The notes: generated by a model not told the origin, from the sequence alone. 64,000 nucleotides of DNA from Desulfoscipio sp. XC116 (GCF_039851975.1 NZ_CP156660.1:1054001-1118000), one strand, 5' to 3'; shown: positions 26,689 to 36,472, counted from the stretch's first letter. Made by a program: numbers and translations.

Positions 26689-27549
26689 ATGGCTAAAGTC
26701 CGTATAGTGACTGATAGTACGGCTGATTTACCGAAAGAATTGGTAGAAAAATATGGTATTACTGTGGTGCCATTGAAGGTATTTTTCGGTTCGGAGTGTT
26801 TTATTGATGGGGTGGATTTATCGGCCGCTGAATTTTTTAGCCGCCTGGCGGCCAGTAAGGAGTTGCCCACTACCTCTCAGCCCTCACCCACTGAATTTGT
26901 GGAATATTATCGCCCGTTGATTGACGAAGGCGCTGACATTGTATCCATCCATATTTCCTCACATATGAGCGGTACTCTGCAGTCGGCTCAGCTGGCCAAA
27001 ACCATGTTAGGCTATGAGGGGCTGGAGGTGATTGATTCCCGCTCAGTCAGCGTGGTGCTGGGTATGATGGTGCTGGCGGCGGCCCGGGCCGCCGAAGCGG
27101 GAGGTTCCCGGGCGGAGGTGGCGGCGTTATTGCAAAATATTATTGCCGACCACCGGGTATTCTTCATGGTGGATACTCTTGAATACTTGCAGCGCGGCGG
27201 ACGTATCGGCAAAGCCCAGGCTTTTTTGGGCACTATATTAAATGTCAAGCCTTTGTGCACTATATTGGATGGTGTAATAAACCCCTATGAAAAGGTACGA
27301 GGCCGCAAAAAAGCCATTAACCGGCTGGTGCAGTTGTTTGCCGAACAGTACCGGGACGCCGGGCCGTTGTTTTGTTTCATGACCCACGGCAATGATCTTG
27401 AGGGATTGCAAACTCTACAGGATTTGGTGCGGGAAAAGCTCAACTGCGCTGAAACAGCCTATAGCCAGATGGGCTCGGTGGTGGGTACCCATGTTGGCCC
27501 GGGTATTGTGGGCATGGCAGTTTGTTCGCAAAAATACCTGCGGGTGTAG
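26689..27549 (+). CDS. fakB: DegV family fatty-acid-binding protein (FakB)
   Basis: 286 residues. The N-terminal DegV motif (IVTDSTADLPKEL), the TTSQPSP loop and the conserved R-x-K-A segment (VRGRKKAI) match FakB proteins, which bind a fatty acid carboxylate and hand it to FakA. A second ATG at 26684 is closer to the ribosome site, but the family start MAKVRIVTDS favours 26689. Pairs with fakA upstream. Confidence 0.92.
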   Translation: MAKVRIVTDSTADLPKELVEKYGITVVPLKVFFGSECFIDGVDLSAAEFFSRLAASKELPTTSQPSPTEFVEYYRPLIDEGADIVSIHISSHMSGTLQSAQLAKTMLGYEGLEVIDSRSVSVVLGMMVLAAARAAEAGGSRAEVAALLQNIIADHRVFFMVDTLEYLQRGGRIGKAQAFLGTILNVKPLCTILDGVINPYEKVRGRKKAINRLVQLFAEQYRDAGPLFCFMTHGNDLEGLQTLQDLVREKLNCAETAYSQMGSVVGTHVGPGIVGMAVCSQKYLRV

Positions 27550-27723
27550 ATGAATAAATCTATCCATGCGGCAGCCGAACAAGTGCAGACCGGTAAATTA
27601 ATATAATCGGCGCTTAATTAGTCGCCAACTTAAATAGCTCGTTCTTAAAACGGCTAGACTAATGGCCGGCAGACCTTAAGAGGAGTATTTTATGTTTCTC
27701 CCCTTAAAAGAGTAAAATTATGT

Positions 27724-27729
27724 TATAAT
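27724..27729 (+). promoter_or_regulatory. Candidate -10 box
   Basis: TATAAT 47 bases upstream of ATG 27776, in an AT-rich stretch behind an imperfect hairpin (TTAAGAGGAG..CTCCCCTTAA, 27677-27706). No clear -35 box. The rest of 27550-27775 shows nothing else. Confidence 0.4.
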
Positions 27730-27775
27730 AGTTTATCCGGTTAATTGCTTGGTAAATTATTAGAGGAGGTATTAA

Positions 27776-29074
27776 ATGAGAAAAAAATTTTTGTTTACAG
27801 TAATGTTAACTATTGCATTTTGTTTCAGTTTGGTTTTGGTCGTTAGTGCTGGACAACCCACTGCCAAAGATTTAGTAATGACTGCCGTTAAGAATATTGA
27901 TTTTGGAATAAACAAAGGTTTCTATGAAAAATGCCAGGGTGAAAGCCATTTGACGCTTACCAAGTTTGATGGCAGTTTACTAGAGGAAGCCGGTGATTTT
28001 GCCGGGGCTAAAGTTGATTTTTTAACGCAGTTGGATAATCCCAATAACGCTATAAAAGTTGACTATAACGCCAGCATCAAGGGCAACACCCATAAAGGCG
28101 CTGTTTATTTAAAAGATGATAAGTTAATCTTAACCAGGGACATATTAGGCTTACTGCAGGAATTCGGTATTGATGATGCTTCCCTCTCGATGGATAAAGC
28201 TCCCGCATACCTTTATCTCTCTAATGAACAGTTGGGATCTATTTGGGAGCAGGTGGCCGCTTATCAAAATCAACAGGTGCCTCAAGAATATAAAGATATG
28301 CTGCTGTTTATAGTTGAAGCCGTGCCCGAGGAATATTTCAGCATCTCCTCTGCCAAGGTGGTTGTTAAACTGGATCAAGCGGGCTTTGAAACTACTATAT
28401 TTAATTTACTGACTAAAATAAAGAATGAGCCCGAGAGAATTGCGGATATTATAGTTAACGCCAACAAATATAATTGTGAGCAATTGGACACTACACCGGC
28501 GGAGATGCGGCAGGAAATTATCTCTGGTATTGAAGATGCTACGTTCCCCACCAGGGAAGAAATCAAAACAATTAGCAGTTTCCTGGAGGTGGAAGATTTT
28601 ACCTATGAGAAATCGATCCTTCCCGGAGGGCCTCAAAAGTTTAATGTGCGTTTAAATATAAAAACACCGGACGATTCGGTAAACGGCCGTTTTACTATGG
28701 CTGTAGATACCGTGGGTGATCAGGAGAACAAGGAAGGTTCCTATCAAATTACAGGTGGTTTCGATCTTGTCGATGGCCCTAAAATTGATTTCGCCTTTGA
28801 TGCTGACTATAATTATCAGGATACCGTTGCTTATTCCGGTGGATCGATCAATGTAACAGCCAAAGATAATACAACCGGGGAATCGATGCTGGATCTCGGT
28901 TTAACAAGTGATTCGGTAAGCGAAGTGGATGACAGCCTAGTAATAACCGCCCCGGTACTGACATCTGATAACAGCATGGACATCACTGGATTGATATCGT
29001 CTTTCGACCAGGCAGTCGATGTTCAGGCAACTGATGTTGGTGAACCGGTTTCCGACCAGGCAGCGGATGAATGA
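27776..29074 (+). CDS. Secreted protein of unknown function
   Basis: 432 residues with a signal peptide (about 1-25, LFTVMLTIAFCFSLVLVVSAG). I do not recognise the mature domain. It is rich in Asp and Asn, alternates short beta-like segments (GAVYLKDDKLILTRD, VNGRFTMAVDTV) and has a central helical part. It resembles large, LolA-like secreted beta-sheet proteins in general shape only. AGAGGAGG precedes the start. The end overlaps a 50-residue copper-amine-oxidase-like fragment in another frame, which may once have been its C-terminal domain. Confidence 0.7.
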   Translation: MRKKFLFTVMLTIAFCFSLVLVVSAGQPTAKDLVMTAVKNIDFGINKGFYEKCQGESHLTLTKFDGSLLEEAGDFAGAKVDFLTQLDNPNNAIKVDYNASIKGNTHKGAVYLKDDKLILTRDILGLLQEFGIDDASLSMDKAPAYLYLSNEQLGSIWEQVAAYQNQQVPQEYKDMLLFIVEAVPEEYFSISSAKVVVKLDQAGFETTIFNLLTKIKNEPERIADIIVNANKYNCEQLDTTPAEMRQEIISGIEDATFPTREEIKTISSFLEVEDFTYEKSILPGGPQKFNVRLNIKTPDDSVNGRFTMAVDTVGDQENKEGSYQITGGFDLVDGPKIDFAFDADYNYQDTVAYSGGSINVTAKDNTTGESMLDLGLTSDSVSEVDDSLVITAPVLTSDNSMDITGLISSFDQAVDVQATDVGEPVSDQAADE

Positions 29075-29219
29075 TAATTATGTAGATGCTGCTGCCAAGC
29101 CATATGCTGGGGAGCGGGGAAAAATTGCTATACCGGTAAGGGATGTTTGCAAGACGTTGGGATATAGATTTGCTTCCATGCTGTACTTGGTTTTTAACCG
29201 GAAAGTTAATGTACAATAA
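29067..29219 (+). pseudogene. Fragment of a copper-amine-oxidase-like (Cu_amine_oxidN1) domain
   Basis: 50 codons from ATG 29067, overlapping the previous stop (ATGAATGA). AIPVRDVCKTLGYRF is the conserved core of the same surface module seen in the L,D-transpeptidase of this window, but the domain is shorter than normal. A frameshift may have cut it from the preceding secreted protein, or it is a free-standing remnant. Confidence 0.5.
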
Positions 29220-29252
29220 TAAGACCCCCTCTTGCAGCAAGAGGGGGTCTTA
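29220..29252. terminator. Bidirectional terminator
   Basis: AAGACCCCCTCTTGC and GCAAGAGGGGGTCTT form a perfect stem with a short loop, with T-rich flanks on both strands. It ends the secreted-protein unit and also the tRNA-fMet transcript from the other side. Confidence 0.85.
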
Positions 29253-29258
29253 TTATCC

Positions 29259-29334
29259 TGGTTGCGGGAGAAGGACTTGAACCTTCGACCTTCGGGTTAT
29301 GAGCCCGACGAGCTGCCAACTGCTCCATCCCGCG
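29259..29334 (-). tRNA. Initiator tRNA-fMet (CAU)
   Basis: Cloverleaf on the minus strand with anticodon CAT in the loop of CGGGCTCATAACCCG. The three G-C pairs next to the anticodon and the mismatched first acceptor pair (C1 with A72) mark it as the initiator rather than elongator. CCA is encoded. It stands alone. Confidence 0.93.
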
Positions 29335-29598
29335 ACAACTTATTTAGTATAACACAAATATGATATTTGTCAAACCTGTAATTATTGGGAGCATTGCGTT
29401 TGTGGAAAGCTGCGTAATTTGCCGGGATGAGCAGGATGATGACATGAAATCTCTCTCTTATCCCTGTAAGCGTGTGATTGCTGGCGGAAAAGGGATTCGT
29501 CAGCCGGCCTGATCTTTGGAGTTTCCTTAAAATCCGGGAGGATTAATTCTAAGAAAATTGAATTGGTTTATTAGATAAAAGCATGTGGAGAAAAAACG

Positions 29599-30753
29599 AT
29601 GAATTCTATTCAACGTCAGTTAACATTACTGTTGATCGGTTTCATGGTCATCCTTACGGTCGCCTTGGTGGCGGCCGCGGTTTGGCAGATTCGGGAAAAG
29701 GCCGTGGTTGCCGCAGTTGAAAAGGCCCAAAGCGATCTGAACACTTTTGAGGCGATTTTAGACTTGAAATATCCCGGGCAGTGGCATGTGGACGGCGGCG
29801 TCTTGTATAAAGGGAATACCCGCATTAATGGAAATGATGAAATCGTTGACTATATCAGCCGGTTAACCGGGGATACCTGTACAATTTTTCTGGGAAACAA
29901 ACGGGTTGCCACGACGGTAAGGGCTGTGGGTGGTCAGCGGGCCATCGGTACAGCCGCATCCGATGTGGTAAAAAAGGTGGTACTGCAGAACGGTGGTGTG
30001 TATACGGGAGATGCCGATGTTGTCGGAGAGATTCACCAGACCGCCTATAAACCCATCCGCGACGGTAACAGCAGCATCATCGGTATGATTTATGTGGGCG
30101 CTTCCCATGAATTTTACCGGCAGTTGCTTTATGGCACATTGAAAAACATGAGTTTCGTTATCATATGTTTAATTATTTTGTTTTCGGTGGCCATTCGGCT
30201 TTACGTTGAATTAAGAATTGTCCGTCCGCTAAAGGAATTAACCCGGGATGCCTGGAATATCTCCGCCAACGGTGCGCGGAGTGTCAATCCGGTTACAGCG
30301 TTGGGACCCTATGAGATCACAGAGCTGGTAAAAGCGTTTAATCAAATGGTGGAAAGTTTCTCAGCTTTGAGGAAGCAGATTTTAACGCCATTTGTCCAGG
30401 AGTCTGCTGCCGGCAAGGGTGGAATATCCCAGGTGCCGGATAAGGAATCGCTTGCTGCCGAGCCGCCTCCTTCCTCTGACGGGCCGGTACCGGCGGATGC
30501 CTCTCCGTCCGATAAATACCTGCAGGGCATGCTGCCAAAGGGGTTGAATCAGGTAACCCTGAACCTGGTGATCGGCTTTCTGGAGCAAGCGGAAACCTGC
30601 TTTACGGCGGAAGAAGTTTCGCTACAAATCAATGTAACCAGGGTCACGGCTATGCGCTACCTGGATTTTCTGGTTGATCAGGGTCACCTTCAGCTGGACT
30701 TGAGGCACGGCTCGGTAGGCCGTCCGGTAAAAATTTACAAAAGAAAGATGTAA
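29599..30753 (+). CDS. Membrane one-component regulator: Cache sensor, HAMP and DcuR/CitB-type DNA-binding domain
   Basis: 384 residues. Transmembrane helix about 9-29, an external single-Cache-like domain about 35-165 (ending AYKPIRDGNSSIIGMIYVG, typical of sCache), a second helix about 180-202 and HAMP about 203-255. After a Pro/Ser linker comes a winged helix about 315-384 (NLVIGFLEQAETCFTAEEV, VTRVTAMRYLDFLV, GSVGRPVKIY). That last domain is the DNA-binding end of DcuR/CitB-type response regulators. No kinase or receiver is present, so ligand binding outside may act directly on DNA-bound protein at the membrane. It precedes moeA and the formate dehydrogenase operon, its likely target. Confidence 0.85.
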   Translation: MNSIQRQLTLLLIGFMVILTVALVAAAVWQIREKAVVAAVEKAQSDLNTFEAILDLKYPGQWHVDGGVLYKGNTRINGNDEIVDYISRLTGDTCTIFLGNKRVATTVRAVGGQRAIGTAASDVVKKVVLQNGGVYTGDADVVGEIHQTAYKPIRDGNSSIIGMIYVGASHEFYRQLLYGTLKNMSFVIICLIILFSVAIRLYVELRIVRPLKELTRDAWNISANGARSVNPVTALGPYEITELVKAFNQMVESFSALRKQILTPFVQESAAGKGGISQVPDKESLAAEPPPSSDGPVPADASPSDKYLQGMLPKGLNQVTLNLVIGFLEQAETCFTAEEVSLQINVTRVTAMRYLDFLVDQGHLQLDLRHGSVGRPVKIYKRKM

Positions 30754-30768
30754 TTAAAAAGAAAACCC

Positions 30769-30821
30769 AATATAAATGCAACAAAGAACACCTTCAAGGT
30801 GTTCTTTGTTGCATTTATATT
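30769..30821. terminator. 26-bp perfect hairpin
   Basis: The arms 30769-30794 and 30796-30821 are perfectly complementary around a single C (ACCTT-C-AAGGT at the tip). It follows the regulator's stop by 15 bases. The arm is far longer than a normal terminator; AT-rich ends give T-rich 3' flanks. It could also be the relic of an inverted insertion. Confidence 0.75.
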
Positions 30822-31166
30822 TAAGTCACAAATATTGGTTTTTAATATTATTTTTTTTAATAAGTTAATTTTATTTATTTACTTTATTTTTTTATTATTT
30901 ACACTTTCTTGTAAGCTGAGGTGGCTGTTATATAAAATGACAAGAACGGCACTATGGCTTGTTTGATTTTATGAACATCTTTACTTCAGATGGGGATTCT
31001 ATCCCACCTGAAGTAAAGATAGGAATTCCCACTTATGGAAGTAGGAGTCTTGAGAAAGGAGGTTGATTTACAGGGAGAAGAGTTCCTAGCCGAATTTGCC
31101 CGATTATTTGAAATAATAGTTTAATTTTAAAAAATTAATAGCTTATCTAAAAGGAGTGGGCACTTT
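30822..31166 (+). other. AT-rich leader of the moeA/formate dehydrogenase region
   Basis: About 345 bp without a convincing gene. It holds dispersed element copy B (30971-31052). A 29-codon frame starting at 31035 has no ribosome site before its ATG and no family match. Confidence 0.5.
30971..31052 (+). repeat. Dispersed structured element, copy B (upstream of moeA)
   Basis: Stem 1: ATCTTTACTTCAG pairs with CTGAAGTAAAGAT, with an inner TGGG/CCCA after an A-C mismatch. Stem 2: TCCCACTT-ATGG-AAGTAGGA. The loop and inner sequence match copy C, while the outer stem is extended by different but complementary bases, so the fold rather than the exact sequence is kept. Confidence 0.65.
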
Positions 31167-31238
31167 ATGTGCAGTGATATTGAGCAACCGACTCACCTCG
31201 TTTTAATACGGTGTTTTAATCCTGTATTGTGCTCATAA
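31167..31238 (+). CDS. Possible 23-residue leader peptide upstream of moeA
   Basis: ATG 31167 has a good ribosome site (AAAAGGAGTGGG) and reads 23 codons (MCSDIEQPTHLV..., three Cys) to TAA 31236-31238, ending 20 bases before the moeA start. It has no known relative. It could be a translated leader or chance. Confidence 0.3.
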   Translation: MCSDIEQPTHLVLIRCFNPVLCS

Positions 31239-31258
31239 ATTTAATGGGGGAACCAAGA

Positions 31259-32491
31259 ATGTATGAGGAAATACCACTTGAAGAAGCATTAGCTCTTCTT
31301 CTTAACCACACAAAGCCGATTGGCTTTGAAGAAATTGATCTTATAAATGCTTTAGGACGAGTTTTATATGAGAACATCGTTGCTAATTTTTCACTTCCTC
31401 CTTTTGATCGGTCTCCTCTGGACGGATATGCCGTCATTGCTGAAGATACGGCTGTCGCCACTAAAGAAAACCCCATTTTACTTAAGGTATGTCAAAAAAT
31501 ATTTGCCGGGGATTTACCGTCAAAATCGCTGGTATCCGGAGAAGCAGCTGCTGTGGCCACGGGGGCGCCGCTTCCCCCCGGAACAAATGCGGTAATAAAG
31601 ATAGAACACACTCAGCTTGTAAAAGAAAAAGTCGTAATTTTTGCTCCGCTTCAGCCGGGTGATAATTTCATTAATAAGGGCGACGATGTTCTTGAAGGAG
31701 AAAAAATACTTTTAAAAGGTATGACCGTCACTCCTGCTGTTATAGGTCTATTAGCCTCTTTGGGAAGAAGGACCGTAAAGGTTTTTAAGAAGCCTCAAGT
31801 AGCGGTTTTGACAATAGGAGATGAACTGGTTGGCATTGATGAGCCCAGGTTGCCGGGTAAAATATACAACAGCAACGTTTATGCAATTTCTGCTCAGATA
31901 ACCGAAGCGGGAGGAAGAGCAGTTCCTTATAAAAGTGCGGTTGACGACATGGATCATATAGCCTACTTATTAAACTGTTGTTTAAAGGAAAATGATATGG
32001 TCATAACCACCGGCGGAGTATCGGTAGGTACAAGAGATTATGTAAAAGAAGCGATAAAAATAAGCGGATCCAATACTTTATTTTGGAAAGTAAATATAAA
32101 ACCGGGAACACCTATTGTCTGTGCTGAGAACAAGGGCCGACTGATTATTGGTTTGTCTGGAAATCCCGCGGCGGCTATGATCACTTTTTACATGCTGATC
32201 AGACCTGTTTTGCAAAGCATAAGCGGCATGCGGCATGTAACTCTGCCCGATGTAACTGCTATTATGGCGGAATCCTTTAATAAAAAAAGCAAACAGCGAC
32301 GTATGTTAAGAGCAAAAGTCTTTTGGAAGAACGGTTGTTATCATGCCATTCCATGTGGGACGCAAAGCCCGGGGGCTTTAAAGTCAATGTTGCGATGTAA
32401 CGCACTGATTGATATACCGGCGGGACGGGGACCGGTAAATATCGGAGAAGAAATGAAAGCCATATTATTATCTCCAGCCTATGTTTCATAG
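31259..32491 (+). CDS. moeA: Molybdopterin molybdenumtransferase MoeA
   Basis: 410 residues. It inserts molybdenum or tungsten into molybdopterin. The family motifs are PPFDRSPLDGYAV near the N-terminus, GDDVLEGE, the MoCF-fold TTGGVSVGTRDYV (about 260) and GLSGNPAAAMITF; the C-terminal beta-barrel is present. ATG 31259 has GGGGGAA upstream. It lies 67 bases before the formate dehydrogenase gene, which needs the cofactor, so the two are probably co-transcribed. Confidence 0.93.
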   Translation: MYEEIPLEEALALLLNHTKPIGFEEIDLINALGRVLYENIVANFSLPPFDRSPLDGYAVIAEDTAVATKENPILLKVCQKIFAGDLPSKSLVSGEAAAVATGAPLPPGTNAVIKIEHTQLVKEKVVIFAPLQPGDNFINKGDDVLEGEKILLKGMTVTPAVIGLLASLGRRTVKVFKKPQVAVLTIGDELVGIDEPRLPGKIYNSNVYAISAQITEAGGRAVPYKSAVDDMDHIAYLLNCCLKENDMVITTGGVSVGTRDYVKEAIKISGSNTLFWKVNIKPGTPIVCAENKGRLIIGLSGNPAAAMITFYMLIRPVLQSISGMRHVTLPDVTAIMAESFNKKSKQRRMLRAKVFWKNGCYHAIPCGTQSPGALKSMLRCNALIDIPAGRGPVNIGEEMKAILLSPAYVS

Positions 32492-32538
32492 GTTTCATAG
32501 AAGTGTTTTTATGGTGAATATCGAGGGGGATAAAGCAG

Positions 32539-35500
32539 ATGACTAAAATAAGCAGGCGTGATTTTCTGAAGAGTATTAGTCTTGGGACCGCCGGAATGAC
32601 TCTGGCAGCCAGTCCTGTCTTTGCCGCGGAATCCCGGGACGGGCTTACCGTGGAAAAACTGCCGACAAAAATTAGAAGAGTAAAAGAAACATATTCAGTA
32701 TGTTGTTTTTGCGGTTGCGGCTGCGGGCTATTAATATATTCCGACGACGAGGGGCGAGCGGTCTTTTGCGAGGGCTATCCGGACCATCCCATTAATGCCG
32801 GAACCATTTGCCCCAAAGGCAACGGTATCATTGAAGGAAATACTGTGATTAATAAAAAAAGGAACCGTGTCTTTAATAAACGACGGCTTACCAAACCTCT
32901 TTACCGTGCTCCCGGCGGTACCGAATGGGAAGAGAAAAGCTGGGAGTGGGTCTTGTCTGAGGTTGCTAAACGGGTTAAAAGAACCCGCGATGAATCCTTT
33001 GTTGAGAAGGATGAACAGGGCGTAACTGTAAACAGAACAACTGCCATGGCCCATTTTGGCGGTGCGGCTTTGGATAACGAAGAGATTTACCTATTGCACA
33101 AAATGTACAGAGCCTTGGGCATGATTAATATTGAACACTGTGCCCGCCTCTGACACTCGTCCACGGTGGCCGGTCTGGCCCCCTCTTTCGGACGCGGTAT
33201 TATGACTAACCATTTTACTGATTATCGGAATGCTGATGTAATTTTGATTATTGGTTCAAATACGGCGGAAAACCACCCCATGGGAATGAAATGGGCTCTG
33301 AAAGCCAAAGATAAGGGGGCCAAACTTATTGCCGTTGACCCAAGAACCAGTAAGTCGGCCAGCATGTGTCATGTCCATGCCCGACTTCGTCCGGGTACGG
33401 ATATTGCCTTTGTTAATGGCATGATCAACTATATCATAGCCAATGATCTTTGGTCTAAAGAGTATGTGTTAAACTATACCAATGCGAGTTTTTTAATTAA
33501 TCCGGAATACAAATGCGAGGACGGTATATTCTCGGGCTTAACTGAAAGCGACGGAAAATTAAGTTATGATAACGCCACCTGGCAATACCAAATGGAAGGC
33601 GAGGAAATTAAAAAGGATCCCACGTTGCAAAATCCCCATTGTGTTTTCCAAGTCTTAAAGAAACATGTGAGCCGTTATGATATTAAAACTGTTTGTCGAA
33701 TTACCGGCACCCCGGAAGATATTTTCATAAAGGTCTGTGATTTGTACGCTTCCAGCGGTCGGCGGGGCAAAGCGGGATGTGTTGTCTATGGAATGGGTAT
33801 AACCATGCATTCCGTTGGCACGCAAAATGCCAGATCGCTTTGTGTTTTGCAGCTTTTGCTCGGTAATATAGGCATCCCCGGCGGAGGGGTTAATGCTCAG
33901 CGTGGTGAACAAAACGTGCAGGGTTCTACTGACATGGCTATGTTGCATGGCAATCTGCCGGGTTACCTGGGTATGGTTTACGCCGCGAAACACAAAACTT
34001 TGCAAGAGTATTTGGAAAAGGAAACTCCTAAAACAAGCTATTGGTCTAATAAGCCTAAGTTTTTAATTAGTCAATTAAAAGCCTGGTATGGAGATAAGGC
34101 CGCCAAGGAAAATGATTTCTGTTTTGACTGGCTGCCTAAACATGATGGTAAGAACCGTTCGTACATGAGCTTGTTCAATTATCTTGCGGAAGGCAAGATT
34201 AAAGGTTGCTTTGTTGCGGGTCAGAATCCGGCTGTGGGAGGACCATCAACTGTCCAGGCCAACAAAGCTTTGGAAAATCTTGATTGGCTGGTGGTGTACG
34301 ATATTTTTGAAATTGAAACGGCAGCCTTTTGGCATCGGCCGGGAGCAGACCCAAGCCAAATAAAGACCGAAGTGTTTTTATTGCCTGCGGCCATGTCCTT
34401 TGAAAAAGAAGGTTCGGTAACCAATGCGGGACGTTGGATGCAGTGGCGCTATAAGGCCGTTGATCCGCTGGGAGAAGCCAGGTCCGACCTTTGGATTGCT
34501 TATAACCTGTTTAAAGCCATTAGAAAAGAATATCAGAATGGCGGTAAATTTCCCGAGCCGATTTTAAATATGGTGTGGAATTACGATCTGCCCGGTGAAG
34601 AAGAACCTGATATTGCCAGGGTAGCCACCGAAATTAACGGCTACGAAGTGGCCACCCGAAAAGTACTGCCCGGTTTTGCCGATCTGGCTGATGACGGTTC
34701 TACTGCTTGCGGTAACTGGGTTCTTAGTGGTTACTGGGCTGAGGATAAAGATGCCGGGGTACCGGCCTGCAAGCGTCGGGTTAACAAGGACCCGTCCGGT
34801 TTGGGAGTATTTCCTCAATATGCCTTTGCCTGGCCGGCCAACCGCCGTATTGCTTATAATCGTTGTTCGGCCGACCCCGCCGGTAACCCGTGGAATCCCG
34901 ATAAGCCTTATGTCAGATGGGATGCCGGGGCCGGAAAATGGATCACCGTTGACGTACCCGACTTTAAGGCGACGGAACCCGCGGCCGAACCCGGCGGCGT
35001 CCCCATGCCGGTACCGCCGGAACAGTCGGCTGTCAACGCGTTTATTATGTCCGAAGACGGTCATGGGCGTTTATTTGCTGTCAAGGGCTTAAACGACGGT
35101 CCGTTGCCTGAACACTATGAACCATATGAAAGTCCCTTTAAAAACCTCATCTCTAAACAGCAAAACAATCCCACGGCACTTACTTTTAAGACCGGCGTGT
35201 TTAGTAAACTGGCAGAGCTCGGCAGCAAACAGTACCCTTATGTAGCTATTACTATTCACATTGTCGAACACTACCAAAGTGGTGCAACCACTCGGAATTG
35301 TCCCTCCTTAGCTGAGATTTCGGCTCATATGTTTGTTAATATTTCACCTAACTTAGCTCAAAAAATCGGGGTTAAGAATGGAGATGACATTATTGTGGAA
35401 TCCGCGCGGGGGCGGATAACCTGTAAGGCGGCTGTAAATGGTGTCTGTGTGCCGCTAATGATTAACGGTAAAGAAACCGAAGTTGTCTCCATGCCCTATT

Positions 35501-35625
35501 CGTGGGGTTTTATGGGTATAACCACCGGCGCGTCAGCCAATGATTTGACTCCCTCGGTGGGCGATCCGAATAGTGACATACCGGAATATAAAGCGTTTCT
35601 TTGTAATGTAAGGAAGGCAAACTAG
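32539..35625 (+). CDS. fdnG: Formate dehydrogenase catalytic subunit, selenocysteine-containing (Sec205), Tat-exported
   Basis: 1028 residues, read through TGA 33151-33153 as selenocysteine in CARLUHSSTVAG. This is the Mo/W ligand that oxidises formate to CO2. Tat signal SRRDFLKS with a hydrophobic core at 1-30. A [4Fe-4S] motif begins at about 55 (C-x2-C-x3-C and Cys about 91). A bis-MGD-binding body and a molydopterin dinucleotide-binding C-terminus (LAQKIGVKNGDDIIV) follow. Right after the UGA, GGCC-GGTCT-GGCC (33168-33180) makes a hairpin whose loop GGUCU matches the bacterial SECIS apical loop. Size and layout match the FdnG/FdhA membrane-bound enzymes that face outward. Confidence 0.96.
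33168..33180 (+). promoter_or_regulatory. Probable SECIS hairpin of the formate dehydrogenase
   Basis: GGCC-GGTCT-GGCC, with the loop GU about 20 bases after the UGA. Position and loop agree with the E. coli fdhF element that binds SelB. Confidence 0.75.
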
Positions 35626-35662
35626 AACTCCCAAGCAGTTATTTTAATTGGAGGTGGCACAA

Positions 35663-36472
35663 GTGTCCAAGGGTGTGCTTGTAGATATAACAAAATGTAT
35701 CGGTTGCAAAGCCTGTCAGGTGGCCTGCAAACAATGGAACGATCTGCCTGCTAAGATACCTGATTTTGAAGATGGTTTGACGGGGCCGCCTGACATGGAC
35801 GGAGATACCTATACAGTTGTTAAGTTCAAGGTATTGGAAAAAGACGGCGATTATAAAATTCGCTCAGCCAAGCGCCAGTGCATGCACTGTGAGCATCCGG
35901 CCTGCGTTTCGGCTTGTTTTGCCAAAGCCTTGGAAAGGGACCCCAGAACCGGGGCGGTAATATACCACCCGCATCTTTGTGTCGGCTGCCGTTACTGCAT
36001 GTTGGCCTGTCCCTTCGATATTCCCAAGTATCAGTGGGATCAGACCTTCCCTTTGGTGACCAAGTGCCAGTTTTGTTTTGATCCTGAAGGTAAATACGAT
36101 CGTTTGGGTCATAATCTAAAACCTGCCTGCGTGAATGCCTGTGTTACCGGCGCGCTTACCTTCGGCGAGCGGGACGGGTTGCTAAAAGAAGCCTGGAACA
36201 GAATCAACAGTGATTCCAAGTACATTAAAAAGGTGTTGGGTGAAAAAGAAGTCGGCGGAACTGCCTGGCTGTATATTTCCGACGTGCCCTTTGAAAATTT
36301 TGGCTTCAAACCCAATATGGTTACCAGACCGCTGCCCGAGTACACTCATGACTTCTTAAAATGGACGCCTATGATAGCCGTTGGCTGGGGGGCTCTGCTG
36401 ACGGCGATGTACCTCTATACCAAACGGCGTGAACAGGTAGCCGAGGAAGACAATAAAGACGTGCCTATGTAG
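35663..36472 (+). CDS. fdnH: Formate dehydrogenase iron-sulfur subunit
   Basis: 269 residues from GTG 35663 (TTGGAGGTGG upstream). Four ferredoxin-type Cys clusters: CIGCKACQVAC, CMHCEHPACVSAC, CVGCRYCMLAC and a CQFC..CVNAC pair, enough for four [4Fe-4S] centres. A C-terminal membrane helix (about 230-252, MIAVGWGALLTAMYLYTKRR) anchors it, as in FdnH. It wires electrons from FdnG to the membrane subunit. It probably rides through the Tat system with FdnG, since it has no signal of its own. Confidence 0.93.
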   Translation: MSKGVLVDITKCIGCKACQVACKQWNDLPAKIPDFEDGLTGPPDMDGDTYTVVKFKVLEKDGDYKIRSAKRQCMHCEHPACVSACFAKALERDPRTGAVIYHPHLCVGCRYCMLACPFDIPKYQWDQTFPLVTKCQFCFDPEGKYDRLGHNLKPACVNACVTGALTFGERDGLLKEAWNRINSDSKYIKKVLGEKEVGGTAWLYISDVPFENFGFKPNMVTRPLPEYTHDFLKWTPMIAVGWGALLTAMYLYTKRREQVAEEDNKDVPM

